Part shown: positions 1-8,128 of the stretch, piece by piece
How positions within the stretch are numbered: the first letter of the stretch is position 1
How the letters are laid out: each line of letters opens with the position of its first letter
DNA from: Pseudomonadota bacterium
Lineage (GTDB): Bacteria; Pseudomonadota; Gammaproteobacteria; Xanthomonadales; Rhodanobacteraceae
DNA length: 35,241 nt
NCBI GenBank assembly: GCA_018240465.1
Contig: JAFEFS010000090.1
Coordinates: forward strand, 1 to 35,241
Direction: 5' to 3'
The notes under the pieces: model-generated
The model's database searches: none
Told to the model about the DNA's origin: nothing
Seen by the model: only the letters and a program-made list of their open reading frames with translations
Program-made: the position numbers and the translations under genes

Positions 1-1001
1 AGGTCGCCGCGCAGTGCTTTCGCCGGTACCGGCGCATCGTGCGCCGCGACGGTACTCGGCGCACGCGGCGCGGTCACCGCGAGCAACTTCTGCAGCTCGT
101 CGAGCGTGGGCATATCGCCGACGTCGAACGCGCGCCGCCCGGCAAGCAGTTCGTACAGCACGCAGCCGAGGCCGTGCACGTCGGTCGCGACGGTGACCGG
201 GTCGCCACGAATCTGCTCCGGCGCCGCGTACGCCGGGGTCAGCGGGCGATCACGCCACAATGCCGTCGCCGTGGCGTTGCCGCCCTGCCCGATCGCCTTG
301 GCGATGCCGAAGTCGAGCAGCCTGGCCTCGCCCGCCGGCGTGATCAGGATGTTCGACGGCTTGATGTCGCGATGCACGACGAGCTGGCTGTGCGCGAATT
401 GCACCGCGGCGCAGACCTCGAGGAACAGGGCGATGCGCTGGTCCAGCTTTGTGCCGTGGGTGCGGCACCAGTCCAACAGCGGCTCGCCCGCAACGTACTC
501 CATCGCGAAGTACGGCCGGCCGTCGCCGGCGATGCCACCGTCGAGCAGGCGCGCGATATGCGGATGTTCGAGCCGCGCGAGGATCTGCCGCTCGCGCAGG
601 AAGCGCGCGAGGATGGCCTCGCTGTCCATGCCGCGCTTGATCAGCTTGAGCGCCGCCTGCTGTTCGTACTGGCCGTCCGCGCGCTCGGCGAGCAGGACGA
701 CGCCCATGCCGCCGCGGCCGATCTCGCGCACGACGCGCCACGGACCGACGCGCCGTCCCGCGGTTTCGCTCTCGGCTTCGTCGTGCCAGGCGCGCGCCGC
801 CGCGCCGCGCGCGGAGTCGATGCCGTCGTCGAATCCTGCGGCGGCGGCGTCCGCGCGCAGCAAGGCCCCAACCTCGGCGCGCAACGCGGCATCGGCGCCG
901 CACAGTTCGTCGAGCAACGACTCCCGCCGTTCCGGCGGCGCATCGGCGACGCGATCGAACACCTCGCCGACCTGCCGCCAACGCTGCCCGCCCGTACTCA
1001 T
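1..1001 (-). CDS. Serine/threonine protein kinase, N-terminal part (cut by window start)
   Basis: Hanks-type protein kinase that phosphorylates Ser/Thr on protein substrates. Reading leftwards from ATG at 1001, the frame stays open to the window edge (333 codons seen). After about 85 residues of linker come the glycine loop IGRGGMG (about 94-100), the VAIK-type lysine in AALKLIK (K119), the catalytic HRDIKPSN (D212), DFGIAK (D230) and an APE motif. The kinase fold is therefore complete in its catalytic residues. The C-terminus lies outside the window; kinases of this type often carry TPR repeats there, which I cannot see. The start ATG overlaps the stop of the upstream ECF sigma gene (ATGA, 4 bases), so the two are translationally coupled. 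The pairing suggests the sigma factor is its substrate or partner (inference). Kinase identity is near certain. Confidence 0.95.
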   Translation of the reverse strand, partial: MSTGGQRWRQVGEVFDRVADAPPERRESLLDELCGADAALRAEVGALLRADAAAAGFDDGIDSARGAAARAWHDEAESETAGRRVGPWRVVREIGRGGMGVVLLAERADGQYEQQAALKLIKRGMDSEAILARFLRERQILARLEHPHIARLLDGGIAGDGRPYFAMEYVAGEPLLDWCRTHGTKLDQRIALFLEVCAAVQFAHSQLVVHRDIKPSNILITPAGEARLLDFGIAKAIGQGGNATATALWRDRPLTPAYAAPEQIRGDPVTVATDVHGLGCVLYELLAGRRAFDVGDMPTLDELQKLLAVTAPRAPSTVAAHDAPVPAKALRGD

Positions 1002-1540
1002 ATCGCCGCGTCGACGAGGCCGAGACGCTGGATTAGGAAGGCGCGTGCACGCCGCCAGTCGCGAAACACCGTGCGCTCGGCCAGATTCTGCAGGCGCGCG
1101 ATATCGGCGATTTCCAGACCCGAGAAAATGCGCCATTCGACGATGCGGCCGGCGCGCGGATCGAATTCGGCGAGGTCGTTCAGCGCCGCATCGAGCGCGA
1201 CCAGATCGACGACCTCGTCCGCGCAACCGACCTCGCCGCTGAGCCCGGTGATGACGCAGCCGCCACCGCGCTTGAGCCGGGAGCGGCTGCGCGCGTGGTC
1301 GACCAGGATCTGGCGCATGGCGCGCGCCGCGAGCGACAGGAAATGCACGCGGTCCATGCCGCGCGCCGCGTCGCTCGCCGCGAGCTTCAGGTAGGCCTCG
1401 TGCACGAGCGCCGTCGTGTCGAGCGTCGATGCGCCGCCGCGACGCTGGCTGCGTGCGATGCGACGCAGTTCCTCGTAGACGATCGCGAACAGATCGTCGT
1501 CGGCAACGCCCGGATTCGACACGCTGGACTCGCTGCCCAT
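998..1540 (-). CDS. ECF-family RNA polymerase sigma factor (TIGR02999-like, kinase-linked)
   Basis: Sigma-70-type factor of the extracytoplasmic function class, 180 residues from the ATG at 1540. An in-frame start at 1579 would add 13 residues, but 1540 has AAAGGG about 8 bases upstream. Region 2 is visible as DDDLFAIVYEELRRIA and ALVHEAYLKLA. The region 2.3/2.4 core is HFLSLAARAMRQILVDHAR. Region 4 ends with the helix-turn-helix LEIADIARLQNLAERTVFRDWRRARAFL. No anti-sigma gene is adjacent; a protein kinase follows instead with a 4-base overlap. The residues before LVHE are T42-T43-A44, not the acidic pair usual in ECF region 2.2. That matches the kinase-activated ECF43 type described in Vibrio (recalled knowledge). 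Likely transcribed from the promoter at 1591-1619. Confidence 0.92.
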   Translation of the reverse strand: MGSESSVSNPGVADDDLFAIVYEELRRIARSQRRGGASTLDTTALVHEAYLKLAASDAARGMDRVHFLSLAARAMRQILVDHARSRSRLKRGGGCVITGLSGEVGCADEVVDLVALDAALNDLAEFDPRAGRIVEWRIFSGLEIADIARLQNLAERTVFRDWRRARAFLIQRLGLVDAAI

Positions 1541-1590
1541 GACAGAACCCTTTCGCTCCCGGCTTCGTTGCTCTCGCAAGCGACTGCACC

Positions 1591-1619
1591 ACTATAGAAT
1601 CCGCGACGCGCGGCAACAA
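1591..1619 (-). promoter_or_regulatory. Probable sigma-70 promoter of the ECF sigma/kinase operon
   Basis: On the minus strand TTGTTG (1619-1614) and TATAGT (1596-1591) are separated by exactly 17 bases. The -10 box matches the housekeeping consensus at 5 of 6 positions and the -35 at 3 of 6. It lies about 50 bases ahead of the sigma gene start. This is a pattern match only. Confidence 0.4.
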
Positions 1620-1728
1620 GCACGCGCGTGCCGGCACGGCACGCCGCGCGGCCTCCGCGGGTTGCAATCGCGCGCGGCGCCGCCATCTTCCGCTATTCTT
1701 GCGCCCCCTGCCGCAGCGTGAACAGATC

Positions 1729-2595
1729 ATGATTGCACCCGCCCACACATTCGATGCCACCGAAACGAACTTCGAAACCGACGTCATCCAGGCTTCGCTG
1801 AGCACGCCCGTGCTGGTGGATTTCTGGGCCGAATGGTGCGGCCCGTGCAAGTCGCTCGGGCCGATTCTCGAGAAGGTCGTCGACAGCTACGGCGGCAAGC
1901 TCAGGCTCGCCAAGGTCGATACCGACAAGGAGCAGCAGCTCGCCGCAGTGTTCGGCATCCGCAGCCTGCCGACGGTCGTTCTGGTCAAGGACGGGCAGAT
2001 GGTCGATGGTTTCATGGGCGCGCTGCCGGAGTCGGGCGTGCGTGCATTCGTCGAAAAGCATCTCGGCAAGGCGCAGGCGGCCGCCGAGCCGGAACCCGCC
2101 GTAAGCGAAGTGCCGGCGAACGAAACGCCGCAGCAGGCCGTCGCGCGCCTGCGCGAGGAAATCGCGGCGAACGCGGACAAGCCCGAACTCAAGCTCGACC
2201 TCGCCGCGGCGCTCGCGGGCGCGGGCGAGGCCGACGCGGCGCAGGCGCAGCTCGATGCGCTGCCGCCGAACCTGGCAAGCGATGCGAAAGCCCGGCGCGT
2301 CACCGCGCAACTCGATTTGTCGCGCGCGCTGAAAGACGCGCCCGATGTCGCCGCGCTGCGCGCGCGCCTCGCGCAGGACCCCGCGGACCACGCGGCGCGC
2401 GACCTGCTCGGCGTGCGCTTGCTGCTCGGCGACGAGCCCGCGCAAGGCCTCGACGAGTTCCTCACCCTGCTGCGCAACGCGCGCGACTGGAACGAGGGAC
2501 AGGCGAAGAAGCGTCTGATCGCTGCGTTCAACGTGCTCGATGACGAGGAACTGGTGGGCGCCTACCGGCGCAGAATGTCATCGCTGCTGTTCTGA
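1729..2595 (+). CDS. cnoX: CnoX/YbbN-type thioredoxin-TPR co-chaperone
   Basis: Two-part cytoplasmic protein of 288 residues. The N-terminal 110 or so form a thioredoxin domain with an intact WCGPC site (C37, C40) and the cis-proline stretch SLPTVVLVKDGQ. The rest is an alpha-helical TPR-like region rich in Ala/Leu/Arg, as in YbbN/CnoX. In that family the protein holds oxidised or unfolded clients and hands them to DnaK/GroEL. E. coli CnoX has lost the redox pair, whereas this one keeps CGPC, so it may also act as a reductase (inference). ATG at 1729 is chosen because the thioredoxin fold begins soon after it; an in-frame TTG at 1699 is less likely. It diverges from the sigma/kinase operon and converges on the MFS gene. 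Confidence 0.9.
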   Translation: MIAPAHTFDATETNFETDVIQASLSTPVLVDFWAEWCGPCKSLGPILEKVVDSYGGKLRLAKVDTDKEQQLAAVFGIRSLPTVVLVKDGQMVDGFMGALPESGVRAFVEKHLGKAQAAAEPEPAVSEVPANETPQQAVARLREEIAANADKPELKLDLAAALAGAGEADAAQAQLDALPPNLASDAKARRVTAQLDLSRALKDAPDVAALRARLAQDPADHAARDLLGVRLLLGDEPAQGLDEFLTLLRNARDWNEGQAKKRLIAAFNVLDDEELVGAYRRRMSSLLF

Positions 2596-2623
2596 GGAAA
2601 CGACAGACGAGACAAGAGGCGGG

Positions 2624-3880
2624 TCAGGGCGCGGATCGGCGAAAGCCGAGCTGCAGCAACAATCCGATCACCACGAACAACGCCGCCGCGCTCAATGCCA
2701 GCGAGGCGTGGATGCCGATGCGTGCGCCGGCGATGCCCACGGTGACGCCACTGAACATGCGCATGCCCATCGCGAACATGCTGAACACGCCAATCGCCCG
2801 GCCGCGCATGTCCGGTGGCGCTTCGAGCTGCACCAACGTCTGCGCCATCGAGTTGAACGAGAGTTCGACGAAACCCGCGACAAACAACACCACCAGAGCG
2901 AGCGGGTAGCTCGAGGTCAGCGCGAAACTCGCCAGCGCGATGCACCAGATCATCGCCAGCACACAGGCCGTTTGCGCGCGCGGCGGCAGCAGGCCGCGGC
3001 TTTCGAGCACGAAGCCCGCGGTCAGCGCACCGGCTGCATCGGCGCCGAGCAGCATGCTGTAGAAGAAATCCGCCCGCTGCTGGCCGAAATCATGCGCGAA
3101 TCCCGGCATCTGCGCCTGATAGGCGTTGCCGATGAACAGCGAAGCGCAACCGGCGAGTGCCGTCATCGCGAGGATGACGCGGTGGTGCGCGATCTCCTTC
3201 ATCGCGCGCCAGATGTCGCCGAGGCTGCGCACCGCGCGCACTGCGGCCGTGGCACCGGCCGCGCGAAACTTCGGCCCGTACGGCGCGACGGCCAGCCAGA
3301 GGACGAACGGCAGGTACAGCAGCGCGTTGGCGAAGATGCCGAGGTTCGGGCCGAGCCAGAGCAGCAAGGCGCCGCCCACGCCGGGGCCCATCAGCATGCC
3401 GAGCTGGCGCGCGGTCGAGTTCAGGCGCACCGCGCTCTGCAAGTGCTCGCGTCCGACGATGTCGTGCAGCAGCAGCTGCGACGGCGGCCCCCAGAGCACG
3501 CCGGCCACGCCATGCGCGATCAGCAACGCGCAGGCATGCCAGACCTGCAACGTGCCGCTGACGAACAGCACGCCCCAGGTAGCCGACACGGCCATGAACA
3601 GCGCCATGCCGAGCTGGATCATGCGGCGCGGATCGAACTTGTCGGCCAGCGCCCCCGAGTACACCGAGAACAGCAGGAACGGCAGCCAATGCGAAACGAC
3701 GGCAAAGCCGCCCAGCGCGGGCGAGTTGAACTTGCCGAACATCACCCAGTAGCTGATCACATGCTCGATGTTGTCGGCCATCATCGCCAACGCCGAGAGC
3801 AGGAAATAGGCACGGAAGCCGCGGTGACGCAAGGCAGCGAAGGCAACGTGGGAAGCGCTGCCGTAAGGTGCGGCGGTCAT
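2624..3880 (-). CDS. MFS transporter (EntS/MFS_3-like exporter)
   Basis: Integral membrane protein of 418 residues with about 12 hydrophobic segments. The loop signature GALADKFDPRRMIQ after the second helix matches the MFS motif between TM2 and TM3. Other conserved-looking segments are LNSTARQLGMLMGPGVGG and PPDMRGRAIGVFSMFAMG; the latter is the equivalent loop of the second half (NRGRVMSL type). The overall pattern is that of the EntS/MFS_3 family, which exports siderophores, macrolides or unknown solutes. The substrate cannot be told from sequence. The start at 3880 has AGGA a few bases upstream; a longer frame to 3952 is less likely. It converges with the cnoX-like gene and has no operon partner. 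Confidence 0.88.
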   Translation of the reverse strand: MTAAPYGSASHVAFAALRHRGFRAYFLLSALAMMADNIEHVISYWVMFGKFNSPALGGFAVVSHWLPFLLFSVYSGALADKFDPRRMIQLGMALFMAVSATWGVLFVSGTLQVWHACALLIAHGVAGVLWGPPSQLLLHDIVGREHLQSAVRLNSTARQLGMLMGPGVGGALLLWLGPNLGIFANALLYLPFVLWLAVAPYGPKFRAAGATAAVRAVRSLGDIWRAMKEIAHHRVILAMTALAGCASLFIGNAYQAQMPGFAHDFGQQRADFFYSMLLGADAAGALTAGFVLESRGLLPPRAQTACVLAMIWCIALASFALTSSYPLALVVLFVAGFVELSFNSMAQTLVQLEAPPDMRGRAIGVFSMFAMGMRMFSGVTVGIAGARIGIHASLALSAAALFVVIGLLLQLGFRRSAP

Positions 3881-4259
3881 GGATGTCCTGTGGTCGAGGT
3901 CAAGCGAAAGCGCCTCGTGTATCGCGTTGCCGACGGCGCCGCGATCCGGCAATCCGCAGACGGTGGGCGCGTCGGTTGACGTGAACGCTTGCGGCGGCCA
4001 CGTGTTCGTGGCGCGGGCGAATCATACGGGCGGCCAAGTCGGCGTGGCAAGGTCGCAAGGTCGATCTTGCTTCACGCAGCCGCCGGCGACGCGATCGCAC
4101 GCGTGGGCGAGCAAATTTGCCTGCGGCACAAGCGTGCGACGCAGAGTCGCAAAAGCACCGCCGCGCCCCGCCATGGTTCCGGTTTCGGCCTTTGATCCCG
4201 GCAGGTATGCGCAACGCGCCAGTAATGCGAAAATGGCCGCCTCCGATGCGAGGCGATCC
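3881..4259. other. 379-base intergenic region, no gene seen
   Basis: Divergent space between the MFS gene and the isoquinoline oxidoreductase operon, so it should hold both promoters. I see a short direct repeat GCAAGGTC around 4048-4062 but no convincing promoter, hairpin or small gene. Open frames here are extensions of, or shadows to, the flanking genes. Confidence 0.5.
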
Positions 4260-4811
4260 ATGCAAGCCACTCCGATTCATCCTGCCAAGCCGCCCGTGGC
4301 GCCAACCGCGGCCAAAGCCGACGACGACAAGACGGTACCGCTGCGCATCAACGGCCGCGCCTACAGTTTCGACGGCGACGAGACAATGCCGCTGCTCTGG
4401 TATCTGCGCGACGTGCTGCGCCTGACCGGCACCAAGTTCGGCTGCGGCATCGGCGCCTGCGGTGCCTGCACGGTGCTCGTCGACGGCAAGGCGCAGCGCG
4501 CCTGCCTGACGCCGATGAAGGCGCTCGCCAAGCGCGAGGTGACGACGATCGAAGGTCTCGCCGGCAGCGAACTGCATCCGCTGCAGCAGGCCTGGGTCGA
4601 GATCGACGTGCCGCAGTGCGGCTACTGCCAGGCCGGGCAGATCATCGCCGCCGCCGATCTGCTCAAGCGCACGCCGAACCCGAACGACGACGAGATCGGC
4701 AAAATTTCCAACCTGTGCCGCTGCGGCACCTATCCGCGCATCCGCAAGGCGATCAAGCGCGCGGCGGAAATCACCAGGGAGCGCGCCGCGCGCGAAGGCA
4801 GCAAGTCGTGA
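4260..4811 (+). CDS. iorA: Isoquinoline 1-oxidoreductase alpha-type (2Fe-2S) subunit
   Basis: Small iron-sulfur subunit of a xanthine-oxidase-family molybdenum hydroxylase, 183 residues. It passes electrons between the molybdenum site of the partner and an external acceptor. Two [2Fe-2S] clusters are supported. The plant-ferredoxin-type set is C62, C67, C70 and C82 (GCGIGACGACTVLV...C). The second set is C120, C123, C153 and C155 (CGYCQAG...LCRCG). The family usually has about 150-160 residues; here an extra N-terminal tail of about 24 residues rich in Pro/Ala/Lys precedes the fold. ATG 4260 has GAGG about 8 bases upstream; in-frame ATG 4233 lacks one. Its stop overlaps the GTG start of the large subunit (GTGA), showing tight coupling. 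The exact substrate is unknown. Confidence 0.88.
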   Translation: MQATPIHPAKPPVAPTAAKADDDKTVPLRINGRAYSFDGDETMPLLWYLRDVLRLTGTKFGCGIGACGACTVLVDGKAQRACLTPMKALAKREVTTIEGLAGSELHPLQQAWVEIDVPQCGYCQAGQIIAAADLLKRTPNPNDDEIGKISNLCRCGTYPRIRKAIKRAAEITRERAAREGSKS

Positions 4812-7078
4812 GCAAAGATAGGACCATCGCCAATCCTTCGCGGCGCAGATTCCTCGTCGTCGGGGCCGCGGCGTCGGGCGCGCTGATCGTCGGTTGGCGC
4901 ACGGTGCAGGCGCAACAGGCGTTGCCTTACCTCGGCGCACGCTTCGAGCCGGTCTCGCTCGGCGTTTTCGTGCGTATCGAGAAGGATGGCGAGGTGATCA
5001 TCGGCGCGCGTGGTTGCGAAATCGGCCAGGGCGTGAAAACCTCGCTGCCGATGCTGATCGCCGAAGAACTCGACATCGACTGGACCCGCGTGCGCGTCGA
5101 GCAGTTGCCCTACGGCTACATCGACACCGACAAGGGCCCGTCCGACAAGTACGGCGACCAGGGTGCCGGCGGCAGCACCAGCATTCCGACCGCGTGGAAA
5201 GATCTGCGCCAGGCCGGCGCCGCCGCACGTTGGCTGCTGCTCGTCGCCGCGTCGGCGAAGCTCGACATTCCCGCGGGACAGTTGCGCACGGAGTCGGGCA
5301 GCGTCATCGCACCGGACGGCACGAGAACTCTTTACGGCGACCTTGTCGATGCCGCCTCCAAGCTCGATCCGCCGACCGAACCGCGCACGTTGAAGAAACC
5401 GGAAGAGTTCAAGGTCGTCGGCAAGCCGGCGCCGACGGTCGACGCGCGCGAAATTGTCACCGGTCAGACGCAGTACGGCATCGATGCGTATCTCGCCGAA
5501 ACGCTGATCGCAGTCGTCGCACGCTCGCCGTGGATCGATGGCGAAATCACCAGCCTCGACGATGCGGAAGCGCGCAGGGTGCCCGGGGTTAAGGACATCG
5601 TGCGCATCACCGGCCCCAAGCCCGGCGATGCCATCGACGGCGCGCTCGCCGACGGCGTGGCCGTGCTCGCGACGAGCACATGGGCTGCGCTCAAGGGCCG
5701 CGAGAAACTCAAGATCGAGTGGAAGCCCGGCGCGTTTGCCGAGGAATCGACCGAGTCCCTGCGCAGACAGGCGGACGAACTGCTCAAGCCCGCGAATGCG
5801 GACAAGGCCGTCGCCGTGCGCCGCGACGGCGACGTCGACAAGGCGCGCAAGGCCGCGCGCAAGACGATCGAGGCGCGCTACGGCGTGCCGTTCCTCGCGC
5901 ACGCGACGATGGAGCCGCCGGCCGCACTGATCCATGTCGAGAAGGACAAGGTCCTGCTGATCGCTTCGCTGCAGGACCCGAACGGCGCTTCCGAAGTCAT
6001 CAACGCAGTCACTGGCATCGCACGCAGCAAGATCGAGATCCGCATGCCGCGCGCGGGCGGCGGTTTCGGCCGACGTCTGAAGAACGACTACATCGCCGAG
6101 GCCGCGCTGATCGCCAGGCAGGCCGACAAGCCAGTCAAGCTGCTGTGGACGCGCGAAGACGATATCCGCCACGACTTCTACCGCCCATTCTGCGTGTTCC
6201 AGATGGCGGCGAGCCTCGACCGCAAGAACGAAGTCAGCGCCTGGTCCGCGCATTGCGCGGCGACGCCACGCAACCATCGCGACAGGGGGATGAAGGAACG
6301 CCCGCTGTGGAATGGCACGCTCGCGCCCGACGATTTTCCTGCGGGCCTCGTGCCCAACTTCGACCTGTCGCTGCTGCCGCTGGAATCGGGCCAGCCGCGC
6401 GGCTGGTGGCGCGCGCCGGTGAGCAACGCAACCGCATTTGCCGTGCAGAGCTTCATCGACGAGATCGCCGTCGCGCTGAAGCAGGACCCGCTCGCGCTGC
6501 GCCTGAAACTGCTCGGCGAGCCGCGCGAGCTGCCCTACCACGGCCACGGCGGCCCGGTGTTCGACACCGGCCGCATGGCAGCCGTGCTCAATGCCGCGGC
6601 GGAAAGGATCGGCTGGAAGCGCAAGCCGGAGAGAGACCGCGGCCTCGGCATCGCCGGCCACTTCACCTTCGGCGGCTATGCCGCGCACGCGTTCGAAGTC
6701 TCGGCAATCGACGGCAACGTAGTCGTCCATCGTGCGGTCTGCGCAATCGACGTCGGCCATGTGGTCAATCCGCTCGGTCTCGAGGCGCAGATGATCGGCG
6801 GCACGATCGACGGCCTGTCGACCGCGCTCAACCTGGGCATCACGCTGAAGGATGGAAAAGTACAACAATCCAATTTTGGCGATTATCCACTTTTGCGCAT
6901 GGCTCAGGCGCCGATCGACGTCGAAGTGGTCATCATCGATTCGGGCAAGGAACCGTCCGGCGCCGGCGAGATGGGGCTGCCCAGCGCGCTGCCCGCGTTG
7001 ACCAACGCGATCTACGCCGCGACGCGGGTTCGCATCCGCGAGCTGCCGATCGGCGATCAGTTGCGCAAAATTCTGTAG
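4808..7078 (+). CDS. iorB: Isoquinoline 1-oxidoreductase beta-type molybdopterin subunit, Tat-exported
   Basis: Large catalytic subunit (756 residues) of a molybdenum hydroxylase of the xanthine oxidase family, as in isoquinoline or aldehyde oxidation. The GTG start overlaps the stop of the small subunit. The N-terminus carries a twin-arginine signal: SRRRFLV at 11-17, then a hydrophobic stretch to about 35. The complex is therefore probably exported folded to the periplasm, with the small subunit carried along. Molybdopterin-binding features are PRAGGGFGRRL, GGxGGSTS-like GDQGAGGSTSIP, and the C-terminal GAGEMGLPS, whose E721 matches the catalytic glutamate of the family. No FAD subunit and no XdhC-type maturation factor are encoded nearby, so electrons probably go to a cytochrome or quinone (inference). 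A segment near 6855-6895 is visibly richer in AT than its surroundings. Confidence 0.9.
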   Translation: MSKDRTIANPSRRRFLVVGAAASGALIVGWRTVQAQQALPYLGARFEPVSLGVFVRIEKDGEVIIGARGCEIGQGVKTSLPMLIAEELDIDWTRVRVEQLPYGYIDTDKGPSDKYGDQGAGGSTSIPTAWKDLRQAGAAARWLLLVAASAKLDIPAGQLRTESGSVIAPDGTRTLYGDLVDAASKLDPPTEPRTLKKPEEFKVVGKPAPTVDAREIVTGQTQYGIDAYLAETLIAVVARSPWIDGEITSLDDAEARRVPGVKDIVRITGPKPGDAIDGALADGVAVLATSTWAALKGREKLKIEWKPGAFAEESTESLRRQADELLKPANADKAVAVRRDGDVDKARKAARKTIEARYGVPFLAHATMEPPAALIHVEKDKVLLIASLQDPNGASEVINAVTGIARSKIEIRMPRAGGGFGRRLKNDYIAEAALIARQADKPVKLLWTREDDIRHDFYRPFCVFQMAASLDRKNEVSAWSAHCAATPRNHRDRGMKERPLWNGTLAPDDFPAGLVPNFDLSLLPLESGQPRGWWRAPVSNATAFAVQSFIDEIAVALKQDPLALRLKLLGEPRELPYHGHGGPVFDTGRMAAVLNAAAERIGWKRKPERDRGLGIAGHFTFGGYAAHAFEVSAIDGNVVVHRAVCAIDVGHVVNPLGLEAQMIGGTIDGLSTALNLGITLKDGKVQQSNFGDYPLLRMAQAPIDVEVVIIDSGKEPSGAGEMGLPSALPALTNAIYAATRVRIRELPIGDQLRKIL

Positions 7079-7194
7079 GCGCGCGCTCCGTTTCCCGTCC
7101 GGTGCGAATGTGATGTTCCCGGAGCTGGCGACTCCGGCCTCCGCCGGCTCGCCCCCCCGCTCCGTCCATCTCGCCGCGCGAAAGAGCGGAGTGG

Positions 7195-7992
7195 CTATTT
7201 CTCGTCCAGCACCGTAGCCGGTTTCCATTTTTCCTCCGGCGGCTCGTAGGGTTTCGGCGGAACATCCACGCAACCACCACCAGCCATGACGATCATGAAA
7301 GCCGCCTTGCACTTGACCTTGCCCAGAGGCGTGTTGAATTCCTTTTCGACGCTGAGGTTCTTGTCGACAAACTCGGCCGTCTTGCGCAATGCTGCGCCGA
7401 GCAGATTTTCGCTCTCCGGTGCCTTCCATGCGCCGGCGAAATGGTTGGGACGGATCTTCACCGGCCGCTTCAGCGTCATCAGCGGCGACGGCTGCGTCGA
7501 TCCGGGAATGAAACGCGACGGCGGTGCGGCGTCGAACTGGTCTGCGACTTCAGCGGGAATGTCGATGCTGCCGTCAATGTTGAAGATGTGCGGCGGTGCG
7601 GTCGGCTCGACCGACGCAGCGGAGGTGACGACAGGCGGATGTCGCGCGGCTGGCGCGCGCTGAGTCGCCACGGCAGCCGATGTCAGTGGAGGCGGCCGTA
7701 CCGACGGCGGTTCCGGCAACACGGGTTCCGCAGGCGCTGCATCGAGCAGACGCACTTCGATGCGATTTTCATCCAGTGTCGGATGCGGTTGCATCAGCAG
7801 GTAAAGACCCCCCGCCGCTAGCAAGTGCAGGAGAATGGCTGTGGCGGTGGCGAGCACGTGCAGCGAACGCGGTCCGCTCCCTTCTCGCATGCGCGCGTGC
7901 GAGAGGGCGCGCGCGCGGATGCCTTCACTGCGATCGTCCGTGAGATCTCCTTCGGATGGCAGCATGCCAGGTGCGCCTGTGGCTGAACTCAT
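7195..7992 (-). CDS. Single-pass membrane protein of unknown function, proline-rich (paralogue A)
   Basis: Not assigned to a known family. It has 265 residues from ATG at 7992. A basic N-terminal cytoplasmic part (EGIRARALSHARMREG) is followed by one transmembrane helix (VLATATAILLHLLAAGGLYLL). Then comes ENRIEVRLLDA and a Pro/Ala-rich linker, the layout of TonB-like N-termini. The linker carries FNIDGSIDIP, shared with the neighbouring paralogue as FNSDGSVRLP. The C-terminal domain differs from the paralogue and has two cysteines (KVKCKAAF and GGGCVDVP) that could form a periplasmic disulfide. No TonB C-terminal motif is visible. The leader at 8001-8047 is nearly identical to that of the paralogue. 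Expressed protein is likely; function is open. Confidence 0.72.
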   Translation of the reverse strand: MSSATGAPGMLPSEGDLTDDRSEGIRARALSHARMREGSGPRSLHVLATATAILLHLLAAGGLYLLMQPHPTLDENRIEVRLLDAAPAEPVLPEPPSVRPPPLTSAAVATQRAPAARHPPVVTSAASVEPTAPPHIFNIDGSIDIPAEVADQFDAAPPSRFIPGSTQPSPLMTLKRPVKIRPNHFAGAWKAPESENLLGAALRKTAEFVDKNLSVEKEFNTPLGKVKCKAAFMIVMAGGGCVDVPPKPYEPPEEKWKPATVLDEK

Positions 7993-8007
7993 GGACCGCA
8001 AAGAGCA

Positions 8008-8045
8008 AATCGGTCGCGCGACCTTATCGCGTCCGACCTAAATCG
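8008..8045 (-). promoter_or_regulatory. Conserved leader/operator with perfect CGCGA-TAAGG-TCGCG inverted repeat (copy A)
   Basis: On the minus strand the block runs from GATTTAGG through CGCGATAAGGTCGCG (8031-8017) to GACCGATT. The 15-base core is a perfect 5-base-arm inverted repeat with loop TAAGG. Its near edge is 24 bases ahead of the ATG at 7992, the same distance as in copy B. It could be an operator, a -10 region (GATAAG) or an mRNA hairpin. The conservation is seen; the role is inferred. Confidence 0.55.
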
Positions 8046-8128
8046 GGACGGAACGCGCAGCCGTCATAGCAACAGCAAGGACGAAACATTCCGGCGGAAC
8101 CGAAGGGTTCGCCAGCCTCGTCGTCCGT

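Noticed and set aside
39..1394. Plus-strand open frame of 450 codons across the kinase and sigma genes
   Set aside because: Antisense shadow; the minus strand carries all kinase and sigma motifs.
4048..4066. Direct repeat GCAAGGTC with a partial inverted match before the iorA-like gene
   Set aside because: Too short and imperfect to claim an operator in GC-rich DNA.
4730..7429. Open frame of about 900 codons antisense to the molybdenum hydroxylase large subunit
   Set aside because: Composition is typical of antisense frames in high-GC DNA; the plus strand encodes a complete Tat-exported enzyme.
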